Shown: positions 13,628-27,289 of the stretch, in pieces | Layout of the letters: the number at the start of each line of letters is the position of its first letter | Numbering within the stretch: the first letter of the stretch is position 1 | Origin: Prostheceraeus crozeri | Taxonomy: Eukaryota > Platyhelminthes > Polycladida > Euryleptidae | Assembly: GCA_907163375.1 (NCBI GenBank) | Contig: CAJQUW010010268.1 | Coordinates: 2,501-66,500 of the forward strand | Length of the DNA: 64,000 bases | Direction: 5' to 3' | The notes under the pieces: generated by a model | Told to the model about the DNA's origin: nothing | Database searches by the model: none | Seen by the model: only the letters and a program-made list of their open reading frames with translations | Program-made: the position numbers and the translations under genes

Positions 13628-15679
13628 CAGCTGACAACACCAGTCTACATCCACACTATCAGTTTCATTACCATAGTTATCGATGCCACTCGTCCACAAC
13701 AATTCAAATCCACAAAATCAGTCCACATTTCGATACTCAAATCCGAGAAAGCCAAAAAATTCTGTGCTACTATAGTGACTACCCAAAAAAGTCAAACTTA
13801 AGCTCAGTACACCAGTCTACATCCACACTATCAGTTTCACTACCATAGCTATCGATGCCACTCCTCCACAACAATTCAAATCCACAAAGTCAGTCCACAT
13901 TTCGATACTCAAATCCAAACAAGCCGAAATATTCTGCACTACTGTACCGATTACCCAAAAAAGCCAAACTTAAGCTCACAACACCAGTCTACATCCACAC
14001 TATCAGTTTCATTACCATAGTTATCGATGCCACTCCTCCACAACAATTCAAATCAACAAAATCAGTCCACATTTCGATACTCAAATCCAAAAAAGCCAAA
14101 ATATTCGGCACCACTTCACCGATTACCCAAAAAAGCCAAACTTAAGCTCACAACACCTATCTACATCCACACTATCATTTTCACTACCATAGCTATCGAT
14201 GCCACTCCTTTACAACAATTCAAATCCACAAAATCAGTCCATATTTAGATACTCAAATCCAAACAAGCCAAAATATTCTGAACTACTGTACCGATTACCC
14301 ATAAAATCCAAACTTAAGCTCACAACACCAGTCTACATCCACACTATCAGTTTCATTACCATAGCTATCGATGCCACTCCTCCACAACAATTCAAATCCA
14401 CAAAATCAGTCCACATTTCGATACTCAAATCCAAAAAAGCCAAAACATTCTGCATTACTTCACCGATTACCCAAAAAAGCCAAACTTAAGCTGACAACAG
14501 CAGTCTACATCCACACTATCAGTTTCATTACCATAGCTATCGATGCCATTCCTCCACTGCAATTAAATCCACAAAATCAGTCTACATTTCGATACTCAAA
14601 TCCAAACAAGCCAAAATATTCTGCACTACTTCACCGATTACCCAAAAAAAAACAAACTTAAGCTAAGCACACCAGTCTACATCCGCACTATCAGTTTCAT
14701 TACCATAGCTATCGATGGCACTCCTCCACAACAATTCAAATCCACAAAATCAGTCCACATTTCGATACTCAAATCCAAACAAGCCAAAATATTCTGCACT
14801 ACTGCACCGATTACCAAAAAAAGCCAAACTTAAGCTCACAACACCAGTCTACATCCACACTATCAGTTTCATTACCACAGCTATCGATGCCACTCCTCCA
14901 CAACAATTCAAATCTACAAAATCAGTCCACATTTCGATACTCAAATCCAAAAAAGCCAAAATATTCTGCACTACTTCATCGATTACCCAAAAAAAACAAA
15001 CATAAGCTCAGCACCAGTCTACATCCACACTATCAGTTTCACTACCATAGCTATTGATGCCACTCCTCCACAACAATTCAAATCCACAAAATCAGTCCAT
15101 ATTGAGATACTCAATTCCAAAAAAGCCAAAATATTCTGCGGTACTTCGACGATTACCCAAAAAGCCAATTTTAAGCTCACAACACCAGTCTACATCCACA
15201 CTATCAGTTTCATTACCATAGCTATCGATGCCATTCCTCCACCTCAATTCAAATCCACAAAGTCAGTCCACATTTCCATACTCAAATCCAAAAAAGCCAA
15301 AATAGTCTTCGCTACTTCGACGATTACCCAAAAAAATGAGCTCAGCACACCAGTCTACATCCGCACTATCAGTTTCATTACCATAGCTATCGATGTCACT
15401 CCTCCACAACAATTCAAATCCACAAAATCAGTCCACATTTCGATACTCAAATCCAAACAAGCCATAACATTCTGCACTACTGCACCGATTACCCAAAAAA
15501 ACAAACGTAAGCTCAGCACACAGTCTACATCCACACTATCAGTTTCATTACCATAGCTATCGATGGCACTCCTCCACAACAATTCAAATCCACAAAATCA
15601 GTCCACATTTCCATACTCAAATCCAAACAAGCCAAAATATTCTGCGCTACTTCACGGATTACCCAAAAAAGCCAAACTT
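13628..15679 (+). repeat. higher-order satellite unit A3, 2052 bp (~12 monomers)
   Basis: A shortened copy of the A series. It starts with CAGCTGACAACACCAGTC rather than CACCTATC, skips the middle monomers of A1/A2, and rejoins the series with the monomers that read GCCGAAATATTCTGC and CCCATAAAATCC. This is the expected product of unequal exchange or deletion inside a higher-order array. Confidence 0.75.
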
Positions 15680-17739
15680 CAGCTGACAACACCTATCTAC
15701 ATCCACACTATCAGTTTCATTACCATGGCTATCGATGCCACTCCTCCACAACATTTCAAATCCACAAAATCAGTCCACATTTCGATACTCAAATCCGAGA
15801 AAGCCAAAATATTCTGTGCTACTATAGTGACTACCCAAAAAAGTCAAACTTAAGCTCAGTACACCAGTGTACACCCACACTATCAGTTTCACTACCATAA
15901 CTATCGATGCCACTCCTCCACAACAATTCAAATCCACAAAATCAGTCCACATTTCGATACTCAAATCCAAACAAATCAAAATATTCTGCACTATTGTACT
16001 GATTCCCAAAAAAGCCAAACTTAAGCTCACAACACCAGTCTACATCCACACTATCAGTTTCATTACCATAGCTATCGATGCCACTCCTCTACAACAATTC
16101 AAATCCACAAAGTCAGTCCACATTTCGATACTCAAATCCAAACAAGCCAAAATATTCTGCACTACTGCACCGATTATCCAAAAAAGCCAAACGTAAGCTC
16201 AGCAAACCAGTCTACATCCACACCATCAGTTTCATTACCATAGCTATCGATGCCACTCCTCCACCTCAATTCAAATCCACAAAATCAGTCCACATTTCGA
16301 TACTCAAATCCAAGAAAGCCAAAATATTCTGCGCTACCTCACCGATTACCCAAAAAAGGCAAACGAATGCTCAGCAAACCAGTCTACATCCGCACTATCA
16401 GTTTCATTACCATAGCTATCGATGCCATTCCTCCACAACAATTCAAATCCACAAAATCAGTCCACATTTCGATACTCAAATCCAAACAAGCCAAAATATT
16501 CTGCACTACTGCACCGATTACCCAAAAAAGCCAAACGTAAGCTCAGCGCACCAGTCTACATCCACACCATCAGTTTCATTACCATAGCTATCGATGCCAC
16601 TCCTCCACAACAATTCAAATCCACAAAGTCAGTCCACATTTCGATACTCAAATCCAAACAAGCCAAAATATTCTGCACTACTTCACCGATTACCCAAAAA
16701 AAACAAACTTAAGCTCACAACACCAGTCTACATCCACACTATCAGTTTCATTACCATGGCTATCGATGCCACTCCTCCACAACAATTCAAATCCACAAAG
16801 TCAGTCCACATTTCGATACTCAAATCCAAACAAGCCAAAATATTCTGCACTACTGTACCGATTCCCAAACAAGCCAAACTTAAGCTCACAACACCAGTCT
16901 ACATCCACACTATCAGTTTCATTACCATAGTTATCGATGCCACTCGTCCACAACAATTCAAATCAACAAAATCAGTCCACATTTCGATACTCAAATCCAA
17001 ACAAGCCAAAATATTCGGCACTACTTCACCGATTACCCAAAAAAGCCAAACTTAAGCTCACAACACCAGTCTACATCCACACTATCACTTTCACTACCAT
17101 AGCTATCGATGCCACTCCTTTACAACAATTCAAATCCACAAAATCAGTCCATATTTAGATACTCAAATCCAAACAAGCCAAAATATTCTGAACTACTGTA
17201 CCGATTACCCATAAAATCCAAACTTAAGCTCACAACACCAGTCTACATCCACACTATCAGTTTCATTACCATAGCTATCGATGCCACTCCTCCACAACAA
17301 TTCAAATCCACAAAATCAGTCCACATTTCGATACTCAAATCCAAAATAACCAAAACATTCTGCACTACTTCACCGATTACCCAAAAAAGCCAAACTTAAG
17401 CTGACAACAGCAGTCTACATCCACACTATCAGTTTCATTACCATAGCTATCGATGCCATTCCTCCACTGCAATTAAATCCACAAAATCAGTCTACATTTC
17501 GATACTCAAATCCAAACAAGCCAAAATATTCTGCACTACTTCACCGATTACCCAAAAAAACAAACTTAAGCTAAGCACACCAGTCTACATCCGCACTATC
17601 AGTTTCATTACCATAGCTATCGATGGCACTCCTCCACAACAATTCAAATCCACAAAATCAGTCCACATTTCGATACTCAAATCCAAACAAGCCAAAATAT
17701 TCTGCACTACTGCACCGATTACCAAAAAAAGCCAAACTT
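15680..17739 (+). repeat. higher-order satellite unit A4, 2060 bp (~12 monomers)
   Basis: This copy keeps the beginning of the A series (the TATAGTGAC, GTACACCC and ACTATTGTACTG monomers) but lacks part of the middle and the last few monomers. Its end (the CCACTGCAATTAAATCC monomer) joins directly to the next CAGCTGACAACACCTATC marker. Confidence 0.75.
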
Positions 17740-20610
17740 CAGCTGACAACACCTATCTACATCCACACTATCAGTTTCATTACCATGGCTATCGATGCCA
17801 CTCCTCCACAACAATTCAAATCCACAAAATCAGTCCACATTTCGATACTCAAATCCGAGAAAGCCAAAAAATTCTGTGCTACTATAGTGACTACCCAAAA
17901 AAGTCAAACTTAAGCTCAGTACACCAGTGTACACCCACACTATCAGTTTCACTACCATAACTATCGATGCCACTCCTCCACAACAATTCAAATCCACAAA
18001 ATCAGTCCACATTTCGATACTCAAATCCAAACAAATCAAAATATTCTGCACTATTGTACTGATTCCCAAAAAAGCCAAACTTAAGCTCACAACACCAGTC
18101 TACATCCACACTATCAGTTTCATTACCATAGCTATCGATGCCACTCCTCTACAACAATTCAAATCCACAAAGTCAGTCCACATTTCGATACTCAAATCCA
18201 AACAAGCCAAAATATTCTGCACTACTGCACCGATTACCCAAAAAAGCCAAACGTAAGCTCAGCAAACCAGTCTACATCCACACCATCAGTTTCATTACCA
18301 TAGCTATCGATGCCACTCCTCCACCTCAATTCAAATCCACAAAATCAGTCCACATTTCGATACTCAAATCCAAGAAAGCCAAAATATTCTGCGCTACCTC
18401 ACCGATTACCCAAAAAAGCCAAACGAATGCTCAGCAAACCAGTCTACATCCGCACTATCAGTTTCATTACCATAGCTATCGATGCAACTCCTCCACAACA
18501 ATTCAAATCCACAAAATCAGTCCACATTTCGATACTCAAATCCAAACAAGCCAAAATATTCTGCACTACTGCACCGATTACCCAAAAAAGCCAAACGTAA
18601 GCTCAGCGCACCAGTCTACATCCACACCATCAGTTTCATTACCATAGCTATCGATGCCACTCCTCCACAACAATTCAAATCCACAAAGTCAGTCCACATT
18701 TCGATACTCAAATCCAAACAAGCCAAAATATTCTGCACTACTGTACCGATTCCCAAAAAAGCCAAACTTAAGCTCACAACACCAGTCTACATCCACACTA
18801 TCAGTTTCATTACCATGGCTATCGATGCCACTCCTCCACAACAATTCAAATCCACAAAGTCAGTCCACATTTCGATACTCAAATCCAAACAAGCCAAAAT
18901 ATTCTGCACTACTGTACCGATTCCCAAAAAAGCCAAACTTAAGCTCACAACACCAGTCTACATCCACACTATCAGTTTCACTACCATAGCTATCGATGCC
19001 ACTCCTCCACAACAATTCAAATCCACAAAGTCAGTCCACATTTCGATACTCAAATCCAAACAAGCCGAAATATTCTGCACTACTGTACCGATTAACCAAA
19101 AAAGCCAAACTTAAGCTCACAACACCAGTCTACATCCACACTATCAGTTTCATTACCATAGTTATCGATGCCACTCGTCCACAACAATTCAAATCAACAA
19201 AATCAGTCCACATTTCGATACTCAAATCCAAAAAAAGCCAAAATATTCGGCACTACTTCACCGATTACCCAAAAAAGCCAAACTTAAGCTCACAACACCA
19301 GTCTACATCCACACTATCACTTTCACTACCATAGCTATCGATGCCACTCCTTTACAACAATTCAAATCCACAAAATCAGTCCATATTTAGATACTCAAAT
19401 CCAAACAAGCCAAAATATTCTGAACTACTGTACCGATTACCCATAAAATCCAAACTTAAGCTCACAACACCAGTCTACATCCACACTATCAGTTTCATTA
19501 CCATAGCTATCGATGCCACTCCTCCACAACAATTCAAATCCACAAAATCAGTCCACATTTCGATACTCAAATCCAAAAAAACCAAAACATTCTGCACTAC
19601 TTCACCGATTACCCAAAAAAGCCAAACTTAAGCTGACAACAGCAGTCTACATCCACACTATCAGTTTCATTACCATAGCTATCGATGCCATTCCTCCACT
19701 GCAATTAAATCCACAAAATCAGTCTACATTTCGATACTCAAATCCAAACAAGCCAAAATATTCTGCACTACTTCACCGATTACCCAAAAAAAACAAACTT
19801 AAGCTAAGCACACCAGTCTACATCCGCACTATCAGTTTCATTACCATAGCTATCGATGGCACTCCTCAACAACAATTCAAATCCACAAAATCAGTCCACA
19901 TTTCGATACTCAAATCCAAACAAGCCAAATATTCTGCACTACTTCACCGATTACCAAAAAAAGCCAAACTTAAGCTCACAACACCAGTCTACATCCACAC
20001 TATAAGTTTCATTACCACAGCTATCGATGCCACTCCTCCACAACAATTCAAATCTACAAAATCAGTCCACATTTCGATACTCAAATCCAAAAAAGCCAAA
20101 ATATTCTGCACTACTTCATCGATTACCCAAAAAAAACAAACATAAGCTCAGCACCAGTCTACATCCACACTATCAGTTTCACTACCATAGCTATTGATGC
20201 CACTCCTCCACAACAATTCAAATCCACAAAATCAGTCCATATTTAGATACTCAATTCCAAAAAAGCCAAAATATTCTGCGGTACTTCGACGATTACCCAA
20301 AAAGCCAAACTTAAGCTCACAACACCAGTCTACATCCACACTATCAGTTTCATTACCATAGCTATCGATGCCATTCCTCCACCTCAATTCAAATCCACAA
20401 AGTCAGTCCACATTTCCATACTCAAATCCAAAAAAAGCCAAAATAGTCTCCGCTACTTCGACGATTACCCAAAAAAATGAGCTCAGCACACCAGTCTACA
20501 TCCGCACTATCAGTTTCATTACCATAGCTATCGATGTCACTCCTCCACAACAATTCAAATCCACAAAATCAGTCCACATTTCGATACTCAAATCCAAACA
20601 AGCCATAACA
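17740..20610 (+). repeat. higher-order satellite unit A5, ~2.9 kb
   Basis: A nearly full copy of the A series, ending near 20.61 kb. There a monomer switches in mid-unit from AAGCCATAACATTCTGCAC to ATTGTACTGATTCCC, a variant otherwise found near the start of the unit. The switch marks a recombination junction, after which the regular A series stops. Confidence 0.7.
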
Positions 20611-21544
20611 TTCTGCACTATTGTACTGATTCCCAAAAAAGCCAAACTTAAGCTCACAACACCAGTCTACATCCACACTATCAGTTTCATTTCCATAGCT
20701 ATCGATGCCACTCCTCCACAACAATTCAAATCAACAAAATCAGTCCACATTTCGCTACTCAAATCCATGAAAGCCAAAATATTCTGTACTACTGTACCCA
20801 TTACCAAAAAAAGCCAAGCTTCAGCTCACAACACCAGTCTACATCCACACTATCAGTTTCATTACCATAGCTATCGATGCCACTCCTCCACAACAATTCA
20901 AATGCACAAAATCAGTCCACATTTCGATACTCAAATCCAAAAAAGCCAAAATATTCTGCGCTACTTCACAGATTACCCAAACAAGCCAAACTTCAGCTCA
21001 GCACACCAGTCTACATCCACACTATCAGTTTCATTACCATAGCTATCGATGCCACTCCTCCACAGCTATTCAAATCCACAAAGTCAGTCAACATTTCGAT
21101 AGTCAATTCCAAGAAATTCTGCGCTACTTCACCGATCACCCAAAAAAGCCAAACTTGAGCTCACAACACCAGTCTACATCCACACTATCAGTTTCATTAT
21201 CATAGCTATCGATGCCACTCCTCAACAGCTATTCAAATCCACAAAGTCAGTCCACATTTCGATAGTCAAATGCAAAAAAGCCAAAATATTCCGCACTGCA
21301 GCACCGATTACCCAAACATTCCAAACTTAAGCTGACAACACCAGTCTACATCCACACTATCAGTTTCATTACCATAGCTATCGATGCCACTCCTCCACAA
21401 CAATTCAAATCCTCAAAATCAGTCCACATTTCGATACTCAAATCCAAACAAGCCAAAACATTTTGCACTAGCGCACCGATTACCCAAAAAAAGCCAAACG
21501 TAAGCTCAGCACACCAGTCTACATCCACACTATCAGTTTCATTA

Positions 21545-22955
21545 CCATGGCTATCGATGCCACTCCTCCACAACAATTCAAATCCACAAAGTCAGTCCAC
21601 ATTTCGATACTCAAATCCAAACAAGCCAAAATATTCTGCACTACTGTACCGATTCCCAAAAAAAGCCAAACTTAAGCTCACAACACCAGTCTACATCCAC
21701 ACTATCAGTTTCACTACCATAGCTATCGATGCCACTCCTCCACAACAATTCAAATCCACAAAGTCAGTCCACATTTCGATACTCAAATCCAAACAAGCCG
21801 AAATATTCTGCACTACTGTACCGATTACCAAAAAAAGGCAAACTTAAGCTCAGCACACCAGTCTATATCCACACTATCAGTTTCATTACCATAGTTATCG
21901 ATGCCACTCGTCCACAACAATTCAAATCCACAAAATCAGTCCACATTTCGATACTCAAATCCAAAAAAGCCAAAATATTCGGCACTACTTCACCGATTAC
22001 CAAAAAAAGCCAAACTTCAGCTCACAACACCAGTCTACACCCACACTATCAGTTTCATTACCACAGCTATCGATGCCACTCCTCCACAACAATTCAAATC
22101 TACAAAATCAGTCCACATTTCGATACTCAAATCCAAAAAAGCCAAAATATTCTGCACTACTTCATCGATTACCCAAAAAAAACAAACATAAGCTCAGCAC
22201 CAGTCTACATCCACACTATCAGTTTCATTATCATAGCTATCGATATCACTACGCCACAACAATTCAAATCCACAAAATCAGTCCATATTTAGATACTCAA
22301 TTCCAAAAAAGCCAAAATATTCTGCGGTACTTGGACGATTACCCAAAAAAGCCAAACTTAAGCTCACAACACCAGTCTACATCCACACTATCAGTTTCAT
22401 TACCATGGCTATCGATGCCACTCCTCCACAACAATTCAAATCCACAAAGTCAGTCCACATTTCGATACTCAAATCCAAACAAGCCAAAATATTCTGCACT
22501 ACTGTACCGATTCCCAAAAAAGCCAAACTTAAGCTCACAACACCAGTCTACATCCACACTATCAGTTTCACTACCATAGCTATCGATGCCACTCCTCCAC
22601 AACAATTCAAATCCACAAAGTCAGTCCACATTTCGATACTCAAATATAAACAAGCCGAAATATTCTGCACTACTGTACCGATTACCCAAAAAAGGCAAAC
22701 TTAAGCTCAGCACACCAGTCTACATCCACACTATCAGTTTCATTACCATAGTTATCGATGCCACTCGTCCACAACAATTCAAATCCACAAAATCAGTCCA
22801 CATTTCGATACTCAAATCCAAAAAAGCCAAAATATTCGGCACTACTTCACCGATTACCAAAAAAAGCCAAACTTCAGCTCACAACACCAGTCTACACCCA
22901 CACTATCAGTTTCATTACCACAGCTATCGATGCCACTCCTCCACAACAATTCAAA
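21545..22955 (+). repeat. local satellite duplication, offset 857 bp (5 monomers)
   Basis: The segments about 21545-22098 and 22402-22955 carry the same monomer order with the same variants (ACCATGGCTATCG, AAGCCGAAATATT, CACTCGTCCACAAC, ATTCGGCACTAC). They differ by a few bases, such as one A in a run and CAAATATAAAC for CAAATCCAAAC. Confidence 0.7.
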
Positions 22956-25009
22956 TCCACAAAATCAGTCCATATTTAGATACTCAATTCCAAAAAAGCC
23001 AAAATATTCTGCGGTACTTGGACGATTACCCAAAAAAGCCAAACTTAAGCTCACAACACCAGTCTACATCCACACTATCAGTTTCATTACCATAGCTATC
23101 GATGCCATTCCTCCACCTCAATTCAAATCCACAAAGTCAGTCCACATTTCCATACTCAAATCCAAAAAAGCCAAAATAGTCTTCGCTACTTCGACGATTA
23201 CCCAAAAAAATGAGCTCAGCACACCAGTCTACATCCGCACTATCAGTTTCATTACCATATTGATCGATGCCACTCCTCCACAACAATTCAAATCCACAAA
23301 ATCAGTCCACATTTCGATACTCAAATCCAAACAAGCCATAACATTCTGCACTACTGCACCGATTACCCAAAAAAGCCAAACGTAAGCTCAGCACACCAGT
23401 CTACATCCACACTATCAGTTTCATTACCATAGCTATCGATGGCACTCCTCCACAACAATTCAAATCCACAAAATCAGTCCACATTTCCATACTCAAATCC
23501 AAAACAGCCAAAATATTCTGCGCTACTTCACAGATTACCCAAACAAGCCAAACTTCAGCTCAGCACACCAGTCTACATCCACACTATCAGTTTCATTACC
23601 ATAGCTATCGATGCCACTCCTCCACAGCTATTCAAATCCACAAAGTCAGTCAACATTTCGATAGTCAATTCCAAGAAATTCTGCGCTACTTCACCGATCA
23701 CCCAAAAAAGCCAAACTTAAGCTCACAACACCAGTCTACATCCACACTATCAGTTTCATTATCATAGCTATCGATGCCACTCCTCAACAGCTATTCAAAT
23801 CCACAAAGTCAGTCCACATTTCGATAGTCAAATGAAAAAAAGCCAAAATATTCCGCACTGCGGCACCGATTACCCAAACAATCCAAACTTAGGCTGACAA
23901 CACCAGTCTACATCCACACTATCAGTTTCATTACCATAGCTATCGATGCCACTCCTCCACAACAATTCAAATCCTCAAAATCAGTCCACATTTCGATACT
24001 CAAATCAAAAAAAGCCAAAACATTTTGCACTAGCGCACCGATTACCCAAACAAGCCAAACGTAAGCTCAGCGCACCAGTCTACATCCACAGTATCAGTTT
24101 CATTATCATAGCTATCGATATCACTACTCCACAACAATTCAAATCCACAAAGTAAGTCCCCATTTCGATACTCAAATCCAACCAAGCCAAAACATTCTGT
24201 ACTACTGCACCGATTACCCAAAAAAGCCAAACGTAAGTTCAGCGCACCAGTCTACATCCACAGTATCAGTTTCATTATCATAACTATCAATGCCACTCCT
24301 CCACAACAATTCAAATCCACAAAGTCAGTCCACATTTCGATACTCAAATCCAAACAAGCCAAAATATTCTGCACTACTGTACTGATTACCCAAAAAAGCC
24401 AAACTTAAGCTCACAACACCAGTCTACATCCACACTATCAGTTTCATTACCATAGCTATCGATGCCACTCCTCCAAAACAATTCAAATGCACAAAATCAG
24501 TCCACATTTCGATACTCAAATCCAAACAAGCCAAAATATTCTGCACTAGTGCACCGATTACCAAAAAAAGCCAAACTTAAGCTCACAACACCAGTCTACA
24601 TCCACACTATCAGTTTCATTACCACAGCTATCGATGCCACTCCTCCACAACTATTCAAATCCACAAAGTCAGTCCACATTTCGATACTCAAATCCAAACA
24701 AGCCAAAATATTCTGCGCTAGTTCACCGATTACCCAAAAAGCCAAACTTCAGCTGACAACACCTATCTACATCCACACTATCAGTTTCATTACCATGGCT
24801 ATCGATGCCACTCCTCCACAACAATTCAAATCCACAAAATCAGTCCACATTTCGATACTCAAATCCAAGAAAGCCAGAAAATTCTGCGCTACTATAGTGA
24901 CTACCCAAAAAAGTAAAACTTAAGCTCAGCACACCAGTCTACATCCACACTATCAGTTTCACTACCATAGCTATCGATGCCACTCCTCGACAACAATTCA
25001 AATCCACAA

Positions 25010-27289
25010 AGTCAGTCCACATTTCGATACTCAAATCCAAACAAGCCAAAATATTCTGCACTACTGTACTGATTACCAAAAAAAGCCAAACTTAAGCTCA
25101 CAACACCAGTCTACATCCACACTATCAGTTTCATTACCACAGCTATCGATGCCACTCCTCCACAACTATTCAAATCCACAAAGTCAGTCCACATTTCGAT
25201 ACTCAAATCCAAACAAGCCAAAATATTCTGCACTAGTGCACCGATTACCCAAAAAGCCAAACTTCAGCTGACAACACCTATCTACATCCACACTATCAGT
25301 TTCATTACCATAGCCATTGATGCCACTCCTCCACAACAATTCAAATCCACAAAGTCAGTCCACATTTCGATACTCAAATCAAAAAAAGCCAAAATATTCT
25401 GCGCTACTATACCGATTACCCAAGAAAGCCAAACTTAAGCTCAGCACACCAGTCTACATCCACAGAATCAGTTTCATTACCATAGCTAACGATGCCACTC
25501 CTCCACAACAATTCAAATCCACAAAATCAGTCCACATTTCGATACTCAAATCCAAAAATGCCAAAATATTCTGCGTTACTTCACCGATTACCCATAAAGC
25601 CAAACTTAATTTCACAACAACTGTCTATATCCACACTATCAGTTTCATTATCATAGCTATCGATGCCACTCCTCCACAACAATTCAAATCCACAAAGTCA
25701 GTCCACATTTAGATACTCAAATCCAAACAAGCCAAAATATTCTGCACTACTGCACCGATTACCCAAAACAGCCAAACGTTAGCTCAGCACACCAGTGTAC
25801 ATCCACACTATCAGTTTCATTACCATAACTGTCGATGCCACTCCTCCACAACAATTCAAATCCACAAAATCAGTCCACATTTCGATACTCAAATCGAAAC
25901 AAGCCAAAACATTTTGCACTAGCGCACCGATTACCCAAAAAAAGCCAAACTTAAGCTCAGCACACCAGTCTACATCCACACTATCAGTTTCATTACCATG
26001 GCTATCGATGCCACTCCTCCACAACAATTCAAATACACAAAATCAGTCCACATTTCCATACTCAAATCCAAACAGGCCAAAATATTCATCACTACTGCAC
26101 CGATTACCCACAAAGCCAAACTTAGGCTCACAACACCAGTCTATATCCACACTATCAGTTTCACTACCATAGCTATTGATGCCACTCTTCCGCGACAATT
26201 CAAATCCACAAAGTCAGTCCACATTTCGATACTCAAATACAAAAAAGCCAAAATATTCTGCGCTACTATACCGATTACCCAAACAAGCCAATCGTAAGCT
26301 CAGCACACCAGTCTACATCCACACTATCAGTTTCATTACCATAGCTATCGATGGCACTCCTCCACAACAATTCAAATCCCCAAAATCAGTCCACATTTCC
26401 ATACTCAAATCCAAAAAAGCCAAAATATTCTGCGCTACTTCACCGATTACCCAAAAAAGCCAAACGTAAGCTCAGTACCACTCTCCATCCACACTATCAG
26501 TTTCATTACCATAGCTGTCGATGCCACTCCTCCACAACAATTCAAATCCACAAAGTCAGTCCACATTTCGATACTCAAATCCAAACAAGCCAAAATATTC
26601 TGCACTACTGTACTGATTACCAAAAAAAGCCAAACTTAAGCTCACAACACCAGTCTACATCCACACTATCAGTTTCATTACCACAGCTATCGATGCCACT
26701 CCTCCACAACTATTCAAATCCACAAAGTCAGTCCACATTTCGATACTCAAATCCAAACAAGCCAAAATATTCTGCACTAGTGCATCGATTACCCAAAAAG
26801 CCAAACTTCAGCTGACAACACCTATCTACATCCACACTATCAGTTTCATTACCATAGCTATTGATGCCACTCCTCCACAACAATTCAAATCCACAAAGTC
26901 AGTCCACATTTCGATACTCAAATCAAAAAAAGCCAAAATATTCTGCGCTACTATACCGATTACCCAAGAAAGCCAAAATAAAGCTCAGCACACCAGTCTA
27001 CATCCACAAAATCAGTTTCATTACCATAGCTAACGATGCCACTCCTCCACAACAATTCAAATCCACAAAATCAGTCCACATTTCGATACTCAAATAGAAA
27101 AATGCCAAAATATTCTGCGTTACTTCACCGATTACCCATAAAGCCAAACTTAATTTCACAACAACTGTCTACATCCACACTATCAGTTTCATTATCATAG
27201 CTATCGATGCCACTCCTCCACAACAATTCAAATCCACAAAGTCAGTCCACATTTAGATACTCAAATCCAAACAAGCCAAAATATTCTGC
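25010..27289 (+). repeat. local satellite duplication, offset 1544 bp (9 monomers)
   Basis: The segments about 25010-25745 and 26554-27289 match in order and variants: GTACTGATTACCAAAAAAAG, CAGCTGACAACACCTATC, the AACGATGCC monomer and TTTCACAACAACTGTC. Small differences occur (CACAGAATCAG against CACAAAATCAG; TATCCACAC against CATCCACAC). The CAGCTGAC marker links this block to the A series. Confidence 0.65.
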
